From: Streptosporangium roseum DSM 43021
GTDB lineage: Bacteria; Actinomycetota; Actinomycetes; Streptosporangiales; Streptosporangiaceae
DNA: 64,000 bases
NCBI RefSeq assembly: GCF_000024865.1
Contig: NC_013595.1
Coordinates: 7,440,001-7,504,000 of the forward strand
Reading direction: 5' to 3'
A program made the position numbers and the translations under genes. Positions 1-8,592 of the stretch are shown here, one piece after another. The notes under the pieces were generated by a model. The model had not been told where the DNA came from, searched no databases, and saw nothing but the letters and a program-made list of their open reading frames with translations. Numbering within the stretch: the first letter of the stretch is position 1; every line of letters begins with the position of its first letter.

Positions 1-2
1 CC

Positions 3-554
3 GTGGTCAAGCTCGCGGTGGAGCAGGCACGCACCGAGGGGGCCGCCGAGGTCGGCACCGAGCACCTGCTGAGCGGAATGCTGGCCGAGGGCGGAAACCT
101 GGCCCTGCACGTCCTGCGCGCCATGGAGATCGACCCCGAGCAGGTACGGCGCGAGCTGGATCGGCTGGCCCCCGCGGAGCCGGCCGCCGGACCTGGCGGC
201 TCCCCGCTCCGGTTCGGCGGATCCGCGGCGGGAGCCCTGGAGCTGGCCGTCACCGACGCGACCGGCATGGGGCACAACTACGTCGGCTGCGAGCACCTCC
301 TCCTCGGGCTGATCGGCGAACCCGACGGGGCCGCCGGTCAGGTCCTGCGGGGTCTCGGCGCCGAGCCGCGGCTGACCCGCCGCACCGTCACGGCCGCCCT
401 GGCCGGCTACGTCCACCTCCGGGCGCAGGGCCAGGCCGGCGCCGCCCCGGCCACCCCGGCCGCGGCCCTGTCCGCCGCCATCCGCCAGGAGCTGCAGCCG
501 CTCCTCCAGCGGCTGGAACGGCTGGAAAAGCGGCTCGGCGACGACGAGGGGTAG
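3..554 (+). CDS. Clp N-terminal repeat domain protein (5' end outside window)
   Basis: The frame is open at the left edge, so the true start probably lies upstream. The visible 183 residues hold two Clp_N-type repeats, one with EHLLSGML near residue 21 and one with CEHLLLGL near residue 97. A helical C-terminal tail (LQPLLQRLERLEKRLG) follows. Clp_N repeats are the substrate- and adaptor-binding domain of ClpA/ClpC. No AAA+ module follows, so this is a stand-alone Clp_N protein of the kind common in actinobacteria. An adaptor or decoy role for Clp protease is inference. It converges on the methyltransferase at 733. Confidence 0.8.
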   Translation: MVKLAVEQARTEGAAEVGTEHLLSGMLAEGGNLALHVLRAMEIDPEQVRRELDRLAPAEPAAGPGGSPLRFGGSAAGALELAVTDATGMGHNYVGCEHLLLGLIGEPDGAAGQVLRGLGAEPRLTRRTVTAALAGYVHLRAQGQAGAAPATPAAALSAAIRQELQPLLQRLERLEKRLGDDEG

Positions 555-673
555 CACCTCTCCCGGTGCGCCCTGGCGCGTCCCGGTGGGGACGGGACCG
601 AGGCGATTTCACGATCGCGCGTCGCGGCGAGCGGATGGACGCATGCGCTTCCCGTGCGTCATGATCTTGTAAG

Positions 674-704
674 AACCCCGGGGACCGCCAGGGTTCCCGG
701 GGTT
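674..704. terminator. Hairpin between convergent genes
   Basis: A 9-bp inverted repeat (AACCCCGGG / CCCGGGGTT) lies between the convergent Clp_N and methyltransferase genes. No T-run follows on either strand, so it is a possible bidirectional terminator of uncertain strength. Confidence 0.4.
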
Positions 705-732
705 GATGTGTTGCGTTACAGCTGGGCAGAGC

Positions 733-1980
733 CTAGATCGAACCGTTGACCAGCAACGCCACGCACTCCACGTGGTGGGTCATCGGGAAGGCGTCGAAGG
801 CGCGCAGGTCGGCGAGGCTGTAGCCGTGGTCGGCGAGCCAGGCGATGTCACGGGCGAGGGTGGCCGGGTCGCAGGAGACGTAGACGATGCGGCCGGCCTG
901 GAGGGTGGCGACGCGGTCGACGACCTCGCGTCCCAGACCGGCCCGGGGCGGGTCGACGACGACCAGGTCGGCGCGCTCGATGCCGAAGCGGTCGAGGGCG
1001 TTCTCGACGCGGCCCCGGGCGAAGCGGGCCTGGGGCAGGTCCCGGAGGTTGCGTTCGGCGTCGCGCACGGCCACGGCCTCGGACTCGACGCCGAACACGG
1101 CGCCCTCGGGGCCGACCGCCTCGGCCAGGCCCGCGGCGAACAGGCCGACACCGCAGTAGAGGTCCAGGGCCCACTCCCCCGGCTGCGGGGCGGCGAACTC
1201 CAGGACCGTGGCGAGCAGCGTGGCCGCGGCGCCCGGGTGGACCTGCCAGAAACCGCTCCCGGTGACCTGGAAGTCCCGGTCGCCGACGCGCTCGGTGAGA
1301 TGGTTGCGGCCGTGCACCACGCGGGTGCGGCCCTTGCCCTCGTCGACGAAGACGGCCACGCTCGTGTCGAGGTCGGGCACGGCCACCGTACGGCGGGGCC
1401 GGGGGGCGACCACGACGGCCTGCTCCCCGACGCTGGAGGCGATGACCTCGACCGAGGAGGCGTTGCGCCAGTTCATGACCTCGGCGCCGACGTTCTCCAC
1501 CTCCGGGTGGGCGATCAGGCAGGCGTCCAGCGGCTCGATGTCGTGGGAGCGGTGGCGGCGCAGGCCGAGGACGCCCTCACGGTCGACGGCGAACTGCACC
1601 CGGGTGCGCCAGCCGAGGCCGTCGGGGGCGCCGGGCACCTCCTCGACGACGCCCTTCCACTCGATCCCGGCCAGCCGCTTGAGCTGCTCGGCGACCACGT
1701 CGGTCTTCAACAGGCGCTGGGCGTCGAGGGAGGCGTGCTGCCAGTCGCAGCCTCCGCAGCGGCCGGGCCCGGCGAACGGGCACGGCGGGGTCACCCGGTC
1801 GGCGGAGGGCTCCAGGATCTCGACGGCGTCGGCCCGCAGGAAACGGCTGGTCTCCTCGGTGATCTCCGCGAGGACGCGCTCGCCGGGGAGCGCGTGCCGT
1901 ACGAAGACCACCCGGCCGTCGTGGCGGGCGACACACCAGCCGCCGTGCGCGACCGGTCCCACCGTCAGTTCAACCGCCAT
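733..1980 (-). CDS. TRAM-domain class I SAM-dependent RNA methyltransferase (TrmA/RlmC/RlmD family)
   Basis: 415 residues from the ATG at 1980; the frame extends further but would overlap the upstream permease. An N-terminal TRAM RNA-binding domain (about 1-57) is followed by cysteines C67, C75, C78 and C154, spaced like the [4Fe-4S] ligands of RumA-type enzymes. The SAM site is LDLYCGVGLFAAGL. The catalytic cysteine lies in VSCDPATLARD (C370), and VVDPPRAGL is the NPPY-equivalent motif. The family makes 5-methyluridine in rRNA or tRNA; which uridine is modified cannot be read here. It lies 61 bp downstream of the APC permease on the same strand, as Rv2689c does with Rv2690c. Confidence 0.93.
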   Translation of the reverse strand: MAVELTVGPVAHGGWCVARHDGRVVFVRHALPGERVLAEITEETSRFLRADAVEILEPSADRVTPPCPFAGPGRCGGCDWQHASLDAQRLLKTDVVAEQLKRLAGIEWKGVVEEVPGAPDGLGWRTRVQFAVDREGVLGLRRHRSHDIEPLDACLIAHPEVENVGAEVMNWRNASSVEVIASSVGEQAVVVAPRPRRTVAVPDLDTSVAVFVDEGKGRTRVVHGRNHLTERVGDRDFQVTGSGFWQVHPGAAATLLATVLEFAAPQPGEWALDLYCGVGLFAAGLAEAVGPEGAVFGVESEAVAVRDAERNLRDLPQARFARGRVENALDRFGIERADLVVVDPPRAGLGREVVDRVATLQAGRIVYVSCDPATLARDIAWLADHGYSLADLRAFDAFPMTHHVECVALLVNGSI

Positions 1981-2041
1981 GCCATGCCCCCACAGTCCGT
2001 CGTCGCCAGGCCTCCCTGTCGTCAGGAGTACATACGAAAGG

Positions 2042-4156
2042 TTATGCCTTGCCGTCCTCGCCCCGGGCCATCTCGTCGCGGGCGGACTCCTCCGCGGCGG
2101 CCTCCCGGACCGCCTCGTCATAGCGCGCCTCCCCCGCGGGCGCCTCACGCTGCCGGCGGCGGACGGCGTTGGGGGCGTAGCGCTCGGGGCGGCCCTTGAG
2201 GCGGTCGGAGGAGTGGAGCTGCCAGGGCACGCTGGTGACCATCACTCCGGGCTGGAAGAGCAACCGGCCCTTGAGCCGCAGCGCGCTCTGGTTGTGCAGC
2301 AGGTGCTCCCACCAGTGGCCGACGACGTACTCGGGGATGTAGACGGTCACCACGTCGCGGGGCGAGCGGCGGCGCAGCGACTTGACGTACTCCAGGATCG
2401 GCCGGGTGATCTCGCGGTAGGGCGAGTCGAGCATCTTCAGCGGCACCGGGATGCCCCGCCGTTCCCACTCCTCCTGCAGGATCCGGGCCTCCTCGCCCTC
2501 CACGCCCACGGTGAGCGCCTCCAGGGTCGAGGGCCGGGTGGCGCGGGCGTAGGCGAGGGCGCGCAGGGTCGGCTTGTGGATCTTGGAGACCAGGACGACG
2601 GCGTGGTTGCGGGCCGGCAGCATCGACTCGTCCATCTGGGCGTCCTCGGAGACGGCGAGCTCGCGGGCCACCTTCTCGTAGTGGCGGTGGATGGCCTTCA
2701 TCATCAGGAACAGCAGCGGCATGGCCACGCAGACGATCCACGCGCCGTGGGTGAACTTGGTCAGCAGCACGACCACCAGCACCACGCCGGTCATGACGCC
2801 GCCGAAGAAGTTGATGACCCGCGAACGCCGCATCTGCCGGCGGGCCGAGGAGTCGGTCTCGGTCTTCAGATGCCGGGTCCAGTGCCGGACCATGCCGATC
2901 TGGCTCAGCGTGAACGACACGAAGACGCCCACGATGTAGAGGTTGAGCAGGCGGCTGACGTCGGCGTCGAAGCCCCACAGCAGCAGGCAGGCGGCGGCGG
3001 CCAGGAAGATGATGCCGTTGGAGAAGGCCAGCCGGTCGCCCCGGGTGTGCAGCTGGCGGGGGAGGAAACGGTCCTGGGCCAGGATGGAGCCGAGCACCGG
3101 GAAACCGTTGAAGGCGGTGTTGGCCGCGAGGAACAGGATCAGCGCGGTGACCGCGGCGATGGCGAAGAAGAACAGCGACCCGCTGCCGAAGACCGCGTCG
3201 GCGACCTGGGCGATGATCGGCTGCTGGTAGTAGTCGGGTCCCGCGGGCCTGCCGTTGATGAGCACGTCGTAGGCGGCCCTGGCGGGGTCGGCGAGCTTGA
3301 CGCCCGAGGCCAGGCCGAGCGAGATGATGCCGACGAACATGACGACCGAGACCAGGCCCATCATCAGCAGCGTGGTCGCGGCGTTCTTGCTCTTGGGCTT
3401 GCGGAAGGCGGGCACGCCGTTGCTGATCGCCTCCACACCGGTGAGCGCGGCGCAGCCGGAGGAGAACGCCCGCAGGATGAGGAAGGCCGCCGCGAAGGAC
3501 GTCAGGTTGGCCTGCTCGGCGACGATCTCGTAGTCGGCGGTGGGGGCGCGCAGCTCGTCGCCGAGCACGAGCAGCCGGAAGCCGCCCCACACGACCAGGC
3601 CGATGACCGCGAACATGAAGGTGTAGGTGGGGATCGCGAAGGCCCCGCCGGACTCGCGGATGCCGCGGAGGTTGACCAGCGTCAGCAGGACGACGATGGT
3701 GATCGCGACCAGTGGCTTGTGCTCGGCGACGTAGGGGATCGTGGCGCCGACGTAGTCGACGCCGTTGGCCACCGACACCGCGACGGTGAGGACGTAGTCG
3801 ACCATCAGGGCGCTGGCGACGGTGAGGCCGGCGTTCTGGCCGAGGTTGACGGTGGCCACCTCGTAGTCGCCGCCGCCGCTGGGATAGGCGTGCACGTTCT
3901 GCCGGTAGGACGCCACGACCGTGAGCATCACCACGACGACGGCGACGGCGACCCACGGGGCGAAGCTGTAGAACGAGATCCCGGCGATGGAGAGGATGAC
4001 GAGGATCTCCTGCGGGGCGTAGGCCACCGAGGAGAGCGCGTCGCTCGCGAAAACGGGCAGTGCGATGCGTTTGGGGAGCAGTTGTTCATGCAGCTGCGTG
4101 CTGCGCAGCGCACGCCCGATGAACAGGCGCTTGACGAGGTCCGTCACCTTTGACAC
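2042..4156 (-). CDS. APC-superfamily permease, KimA-like
   Basis: 704 residues, GTG start at 4156. The N-terminal part, up to about residue 480, is rich in hydrophobic helices. SDALSSVAYAPQE at the first helix and the PSGGGDYEVA stretch are typical of the large APC permeases that include the potassium importer KimA (YdaO). A hydrophilic C-terminal domain of about 200 residues follows, with MLPARNHAVVLVSKIHKP at its start; such a domain is unlike classical amino-acid permeases. Divergent ceoB/ceoC (TrkA-type potassium-regulating proteins) start 116 bp away, the order seen at Rv2690c-Rv2692. Family and context favour potassium uptake, but an amino-acid or polyamine substrate is not excluded by sequence. 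Confidence 0.85.
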   Translation of the reverse strand: MSKVTDLVKRLFIGRALRSTQLHEQLLPKRIALPVFASDALSSVAYAPQEILVILSIAGISFYSFAPWVAVAVVVVMLTVVASYRQNVHAYPSGGGDYEVATVNLGQNAGLTVASALMVDYVLTVAVSVANGVDYVGATIPYVAEHKPLVAITIVVLLTLVNLRGIRESGGAFAIPTYTFMFAVIGLVVWGGFRLLVLGDELRAPTADYEIVAEQANLTSFAAAFLILRAFSSGCAALTGVEAISNGVPAFRKPKSKNAATTLLMMGLVSVVMFVGIISLGLASGVKLADPARAAYDVLINGRPAGPDYYQQPIIAQVADAVFGSGSLFFFAIAAVTALILFLAANTAFNGFPVLGSILAQDRFLPRQLHTRGDRLAFSNGIIFLAAAACLLLWGFDADVSRLLNLYIVGVFVSFTLSQIGMVRHWTRHLKTETDSSARRQMRRSRVINFFGGVMTGVVLVVVLLTKFTHGAWIVCVAMPLLFLMMKAIHRHYEKVARELAVSEDAQMDESMLPARNHAVVLVSKIHKPTLRALAYARATRPSTLEALTVGVEGEEARILQEEWERRGIPVPLKMLDSPYREITRPILEYVKSLRRRSPRDVVTVYIPEYVVGHWWEHLLHNQSALRLKGRLLFQPGVMVTSVPWQLHSSDRLKGRPERYAPNAVRRRQREAPAGEARYDEAVREAAAEESARDEMARGEDGKA

Positions 4157-4272
4157 GTCTGCCGATGCTAGTCCCCATCCGTCCGCCCCGCCGACACGGC
4201 ACTCCCCAAGCGGGCCATACTGACTAAGTACATCGGGAACAAGATCCGCCTCAACGCGACCGGCGGGGGAGC

Positions 4273-4938
4273 ATGCATATCGTGATCATGGGATGTGGCC
4301 GAGTGGGTTCGACCCTGGCGCACATCCTTGAGGACAGCGGCCACTCGGTCGCGATCATCGACCGGGACCCGCAGGCCTTTCGCCGCCTGCGGGCCGGTTT
4401 CCGCGGTCGCCGGGTCACCGGGATCGGCTTCGACCGGGACGTCCTGGAAGAGGCCGGGATCGGATCGGCGGGCGCCTACGTGGCGGTGAGCAGCGGCGAC
4501 AACTCCAACATCATCTCCGCCCGGGTCGCACGCGAGACGTTCGGCGTGGACAACGTGGTGGCCCGCATCTACGACTCCCGGCGGGCGGAGGTCTACCAGC
4601 GGCTGGGCATCCCCACCGTCGCCACGGTCCGCTGGACCGCCGACCAGATCCTGCGCCGGGTGCTGCCCGAGGGGGCCGAGCCGCTGTGGCGCGACCCGAC
4701 CGGGTCCGTCGTGCTGGCCGAGGTGGCCTACCACCCCGGCTGGATCGGCACCAGGAGCAAGGACCTGGAGGAGGCCGCGGGCACGCGCATGGCGTTCGTC
4801 AACCGGATGGGCGAGACCCTGCTGCCCAAGAGCGACTCCGTGGTGCAGGAAGGCGACATCCTGCACGTCATGGCGGTCGAAAGTGACATGGACCGCATCA
4901 ACAAGGTGCTGTCCAGTGCGCCGGAGGAGGGCCACTGA
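4273..4938 (+). CDS. ceoB: TrkA-family potassium uptake protein CeoB
   Basis: 221 residues; ATG preceded by GGGGGAG. An RCK/TrkA_N Rossmann domain (GCGRVGSTLAHIL near residue 8, acidic IIDRD at the end of strand 2) is followed by a TrkA_C domain (about 140-220). These are cytoplasmic ligand-binding subunits that gate potassium transporters in response to NAD(H) or cyclic dinucleotides. Its stop overlaps the ceoC start. It is divergent from the KimA-like permease and no TrkH/KtrB membrane partner is present in the window, so the permease or a remote Trk channel is the likely partner. Confidence 0.92.
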   Translation: MHIVIMGCGRVGSTLAHILEDSGHSVAIIDRDPQAFRRLRAGFRGRRVTGIGFDRDVLEEAGIGSAGAYVAVSSGDNSNIISARVARETFGVDNVVARIYDSRRAEVYQRLGIPTVATVRWTADQILRRVLPEGAEPLWRDPTGSVVLAEVAYHPGWIGTRSKDLEEAAGTRMAFVNRMGETLLPKSDSVVQEGDILHVMAVESDMDRINKVLSSAPEEGH

Positions 4939-5609
4939 TGCGCGTCACCATCGCGGGTGCCGGAGCCGTCGGCAGGTCGATCGCCGCCGAGCTCCTGGAG
5001 AACGGCCACGAGGTCCTGCTCATCGACATCGACCCCAAGGCCATCAAGATCGACACGGTGCCGCGCGCGGAGTGGCTGCTCGCCGACGCCTGCGAGATCT
5101 CCTCGCTGGACGAGGCGGCCCTGGCCGACTGCCACGTGGTCGTCGCCGCCAGCGGCGACGACAAGGTCAACCTCGTCGTGTCGCTGCTGGCCAAGACGGA
5201 GTACGGCGTGCCGCGCGTGGTCGCCAGGATCAACCACCCCAAGAACGAGTGGCTGTTCAACGAGTCGTGGGGCGTGGACGTGGCCGTCTCGACCCCCCGC
5301 CTGCTGAGCGCGCTGGTCGAGGAGGCGGTGAGCGTCGGCGACCTGGTCCGGCTGATGACCTTCCGTCAGGGGCAGGCCAACCTGGTGGAGCTCACCCTTC
5401 CCGAGGACGCGCCGGTCGTCGGCCAGCGCGCCGGATCGGTGCCGTGGCCGACCGACAGCGCCCTGGTCGCGATCCTCCGCGAGGGGCGGGTGCTGGTGCC
5501 TACCGCCGACGACCCGCTGGAGGCCGGAGACGAGCTGATGTTCGTGGCCAGCCAGGAGGTCGAGGAGGAGCTGGCCCGGCTCCTGTCCGCGCACCGGTCC
5601 ATCCACTGA
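4938..5609 (+). CDS. ceoC: TrkA-family potassium uptake protein CeoC
   Basis: 223 residues, translationally coupled to ceoB through a 1-base TGATG overlap. The same RCK layout is seen: AGAGAVGRSIAAELL nucleotide motif at the N terminus, LIDIDPKAIK after strand 2, then a TrkA_C domain (about 135-220). Two single-RCK proteins in tandem, rather than one double-RCK TrkA, is the actinobacterial arrangement (Rv2691/Rv2692). They probably assemble together on a membrane potassium transporter. Confidence 0.92.
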   Translation: MRVTIAGAGAVGRSIAAELLENGHEVLLIDIDPKAIKIDTVPRAEWLLADACEISSLDEAALADCHVVVAASGDDKVNLVVSLLAKTEYGVPRVVARINHPKNEWLFNESWGVDVAVSTPRLLSALVEEAVSVGDLVRLMTFRQGQANLVELTLPEDAPVVGQRAGSVPWPTDSALVAILREGRVLVPTADDPLEAGDELMFVASQEVEEELARLLSAHRSIH

Positions 5610-5661
5610 GACGGGCGCCCGTCCCGGATCCGATCCCGGTCTCGGGGAGTGGCGTCCGGTC

Positions 5662-6327
5662 TCAGGGGATGGCGGGTGGCCGGACCGGGGTCCGGCCCCT
5701 GGTCAGCAGCCACACCATGGCGGCGAGGCCCGCGACCTGGAGCGGCCAGCCCATCACGATCTTCAGGATGCCCAGCTCGGCGACCGCGTCGTTCCCGCCG
5801 ATCAGGTAGACGGGCAGCTGCACGGCCACCCGGACCACACACGGGATCATCAGCATCCAGGTGAGCCTGGAACAGAGCCGCACGACGGCCGGGTCCTGGC
5901 GCCAGCCCGTCGGGTCGCCGGTGACGGACCCGATCAGGAAGCCCACCAGGGGCCACCGGGTGACGATCGACAGCAGCATCGCCACCGAGTAGCCGGCGTT
6001 GTAGAGGATGCCGGGCAGGTAGACGTCACGGGCGTCGCCGGTGCGAGAGGCGAAGAACGCGCCGATGCCGATGCCGATCAGACTGTTGATCACGAACTGC
6101 GGCGACGAGCGCTGCAGCAGCCGCACGGCCAGCAGCACCACCGCCGCCGAGATGCTGACGATCAGGGACATCTTCAGGTCGGAGGTGCCGATCCACATCC
6201 CGGTGAAGGTGATCGTGGGCACGGCTGCCTCGATGATGCCGCGCACTCCCCCGAAGGCCTTGGCGAGCTGAACGCGGATCGCCGCCTCCACCGTGTCGTG
6301 CGCGGCGGTCTCATCGGTGGTGGTCAT
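5662..6327 (-). CDS. DUF3159 family integral membrane protein
   Basis: 221 residues from the ATG at 6327 (GGTGAG seven bases upstream); a GTG at 6339 would add four residues. Several hydrophobic helices are visible (ITFTGMWIGTSDLK region, ISAAVVLLAVRLLQ, PLQVAGLAAMVWLLTRG). It corresponds in position and type to Rv2693c. It converges with ceoC and lies downstream of the OB-fold gene on its own strand, probably one transcript with it. The function is unknown. Confidence 0.85.
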   Translation of the reverse strand: MTTTDETAAHDTVEAAIRVQLAKAFGGVRGIIEAAVPTITFTGMWIGTSDLKMSLIVSISAAVVLLAVRLLQRSSPQFVINSLIGIGIGAFFASRTGDARDVYLPGILYNAGYSVAMLLSIVTRWPLVGFLIGSVTGDPTGWRQDPAVVRLCSRLTWMLMIPCVVRVAVQLPVYLIGGNDAVAELGILKIVMGWPLQVAGLAAMVWLLTRGRTPVRPPAIP

Positions 6328-6360
6328 GTTCTCGCTCACCGTTCTGTGGTCGTCAATGGC

Positions 6361-6753
6361 TCACGCACCGCCCGCCGGACGTAGCTCGTATCGGGGATTG
6401 AACATCACCTTGCGCCCGTCCTGCACACTGACGAGCCCCTCGGCCAGCACCATCCGGCCCGGCTCGATTCCGGCGATCTTCCGGCGGCCCAGCCAGATCA
6501 GGTCGATCACATCCGAGCCGTCGTAGAGCTCCGCTTCGAGCGCGGGCGCGCCCCCACGGGGCCTCAAGGTCACCGTCCGTAGCGTACCGGTAACACAGAA
6601 TCGGCGGCGTCCGCCGCACGAGACGATGGGGGTGGCGCCATGACGATCGAGGTCCTGCTGGAGTTCGCTGGCTTCCAGCTCGGCCTGACTCGTCGTCAGC
6701 CGCCGGAAAAAGCCCCGAAATCCGCCCTGTTTATGCGGTTCCTGAGAACCCAC
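6361..6753 (-). CDS. OB-fold nucleic acid-binding domain protein
   Basis: 130 residues; GTG start at 6753 with AAGGAG five bases upstream. The core VTGTLRTVTLRP ... AELYDGSDVIDLIWLGRRK ... VLAEGLVSVQDGRKVMFNPRYEL has the five-strand pattern of tRNA_anti/OB-fold proteins. It matches Rv2694c in context, between DUF3159 and DUF3710 genes. No catalytic residues are apparent. A single-stranded nucleic-acid binding role is inferred from the fold only. Confidence 0.85.
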   Translation of the reverse strand: MGSQEPHKQGGFRGFFRRLTTSQAELEASELQQDLDRHGATPIVSCGGRRRFCVTGTLRTVTLRPRGGAPALEAELYDGSDVIDLIWLGRRKIAGIEPGRMVLAEGLVSVQDGRKVMFNPRYELRPAGGA

Positions 6754-6801
6754 GACCTCTCCTTCACATACGTGTTGAATCAGCGTACGCGATCCCTCAC
6801 G

Positions 6802-7485
6802 TCAGCGAAGCTCGGCTATCTCCGGACCGCGCTTGAAGGGGTTGAGGTCGGGCACGTCGCCTCCGGCGGCGTGCTGCTCCATGGCCTGCCTGGCCTCCGG
6901 CGGAAGCCGCAGCTCGATCGCCTCCTTGGGGGCCATCGGCTCGTCTCCGCGGACCACCACGATGTCGCGGATCACGCCCTCCAGCGTCGCGGCCGCCTCG
7001 GCGTCCAGCGCGGCACGCCCGCTGATCACCGCCCGGAGGAACCAGCGCGGGCCGTCGACACCGATGTAGCGGACCGGCTGGGCGACCCCGTCCGCCGGGA
7101 CCTGGGCCGCCAGCTCGACGCCGAACGGCCCCTCCCGCTCCTCGGCGGTGCCACCGGCGCCCTTGACCCCCTCGGCGAGCTCGTCCCGCACCTCGTCCCA
7201 GATGCCGCTGCGCTTGGGCGCCGCGAACGCGTGCACCTGCAGGGCGCTCTCACCGACCATGATGACCGCACCGACGATGTGGTCACCGGCCAGGTTGAGC
7301 TGCACCTCGAAACCGGGGTCGACCGGCAGGCGCATGCCGCCCAGATCGACCCGCTCCCGCTCGGAACAGGGCTCACCCGAGTCCCATGGGCCGGACTCAC
7401 GTGCCTGCACCTGCTCGACCTCCTCGACCTCATCGGCCACGGCCGGGGACTCCTCGCGACGGCGACGTCCGAACACTTTCCTCAC
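6802..7485 (-). CDS. DUF3710 family protein
   Basis: 227 residues, GTG start at 7485 (another GTG at 7476). An acidic, Glu/Val-rich N terminus (about 10-30) precedes a domain with VDLGGMRLPVDPGFEVQLNL and VRYIGVDGPRWFLRAVISG. It is the equivalent of Rv2696c, immediately downstream of dut in the same direction. It is a soluble protein of unknown function, and its neighbours in this conserved block give no clear pathway. Confidence 0.85.
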   Translation of the reverse strand: MRKVFGRRRREESPAVADEVEEVEQVQARESGPWDSGEPCSERERVDLGGMRLPVDPGFEVQLNLAGDHIVGAVIMVGESALQVHAFAAPKRSGIWDEVRDELAEGVKGAGGTAEEREGPFGVELAAQVPADGVAQPVRYIGVDGPRWFLRAVISGRAALDAEAAATLEGVIRDIVVVRGDEPMAPKEAIELRLPPEARQAMEQHAAGGDVPDLNPFKRGPEIAELR

Positions 7486-7586
7486 GCTCCTTGAAGATTC
7501 GCTGGTCGCTCACCACTCCTCGCTCGCTTCGCGGTCGGCTCGTCCCTCTCCGCCCGCTCCGCTCACTATGTCGGGTTCGCTCCCTG

Positions 7587-8030
7587 TCAACGGCCGGTGG
7601 AGCCGAACCCGCCGGCGCCTCGCGCCGATCCGGGCAGCCGGTCCACCTCGTAGAACACCGCCTTCTCCACCCGCTGGATCACGAGCTGCGCGATGCGATC
7701 CCCCCTGCGCAGCCGTAGCGCGTCCTTGGTGTCGGTGTTGAGCAGCGTCACTTTGATCTCGCCCCGGTAGCCCGCGTCCACGGTGCCGGGCGCGTTCACG
7801 AGCGTCACACCGTGCTTGGTGGCCAGACCGGAACGCGGGTGGACGAACGCGGCATAACCATCGGGCAGGGCGATCGCCACCCCGGTGCCCACCATGACCC
7901 GCTCCCCGGGGAGCAGCTCGACGTCCTCGGCGGCGTAGAGATCCGCTCCCGCGTCGCCCGGATGGGCGTAGGACGGCACCGGCAGCTCGGCGTCGAGCCG
8001 GTGGATCAGCACCTCGACGTTGTCGGTCAC
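7587..8030 (-). CDS. dut: dUTP diphosphatase
   Basis: 147 residues; the GTG start at 8030 overlaps the stop of the upstream thioesterase gene (GTGA). All five trimeric dUTPase motifs are present: DAGADLYA (I), PRSGLATKHG (II), GTVDAGYRGEIKV with the catalytic Asp (III), RGDRIAQLVI (IV) and the flexible C-terminal GAGGFGSTGR (V). It hydrolyses dUTP to dUMP and diphosphate, keeping uracil out of DNA and supplying thymidylate synthesis. The position matches Rv2697c. Confidence 0.97.
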   Translation of the reverse strand: MTDNVEVLIHRLDAELPVPSYAHPGDAGADLYAAEDVELLPGERVMVGTGVAIALPDGYAAFVHPRSGLATKHGVTLVNAPGTVDAGYRGEIKVTLLNTDTKDALRLRRGDRIAQLVIQRVEKAVFYEVDRLPGSARGAGGFGSTGR

Positions 8031-8581
8031 GGGTTCACCTCGTACTCGTGATGTTCGTCGATGATGGCCTGGGCATCACCGTGCTTGGCGAAGTGTTCCA
8101 TGCCAACCTCGATGAAGAGCGCGGCGGCTCGCACGGCGACCGGGCCGTCCGGGGATCCGATCCGCCCCTCAGCCTCAAGGTACGCCTTCCGGCCGGACAT
8201 CCCGGTGCACCAGGCACGCAGATGCAGGGTGGTACCGACCGGGACCGGCGCCAGATAGTCGGTCTCCAGCCGCCCGGTGACGTAGGGACGCTGGAAGAGC
8301 CAGATGGACATGCCGATGACCTCGTCCATGGCCGCGGCCAGCACGCCGCCGTGGGCCAGGCCCGGCGCACCCTGGTGCGCCTCCCCCACGGTGAACTCGG
8401 CGACCACCGTGGTCCCGTCGGGCGAGGTGGCCTTCAGGTGCAGGCCGGTCGGATGCTGGTCGCCGCAGCCGAAGCAGCGGCTGTAGTGCGGGCCGAGCGG
8501 GGTGCCGGGAGCGGGCGCGCCGGGGAGCGCCTGCGGCCGGGTCGCTCCCGGGGGAGGGGTTGTCACGGTGGAACGGGTCAC
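8027..8581 (-). CDS. PaaI-type hotdog thioesterase
   Basis: 184 residues. A Pro-rich leader of about 30 residues is followed by a CFGCGDQHPTGL motif and a hotdog core with HQGAPGLAHGGVLAAAMDEV, where the HGG segment and following Asp/Glu form the usual acyl-CoA thioesterase active site. The GTG start at 8581 has no convincing ribosome site, so translation may begin at a later codon. Its stop overlaps the dut start, so the two are coupled. The substrate cannot be predicted. Confidence 0.85.
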   Translation of the reverse strand: MTRSTVTTPPPGATRPQALPGAPAPGTPLGPHYSRCFGCGDQHPTGLHLKATSPDGTTVVAEFTVGEAHQGAPGLAHGGVLAAAMDEVIGMSIWLFQRPYVTGRLETDYLAPVPVGTTLHLRAWCTGMSGRKAYLEAEGRIGSPDGPVAVRAAALFIEVGMEHFAKHGDAQAIIDEHHEYEVNP

Positions 8582-8592
8582 GGAGCAGAACG

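Noticed and set aside
1208..4153. A 981-codon open frame on the plus strand opposite the permease
   Set aside because: Low-complexity composition without domains; the minus-strand genes are unmistakable.
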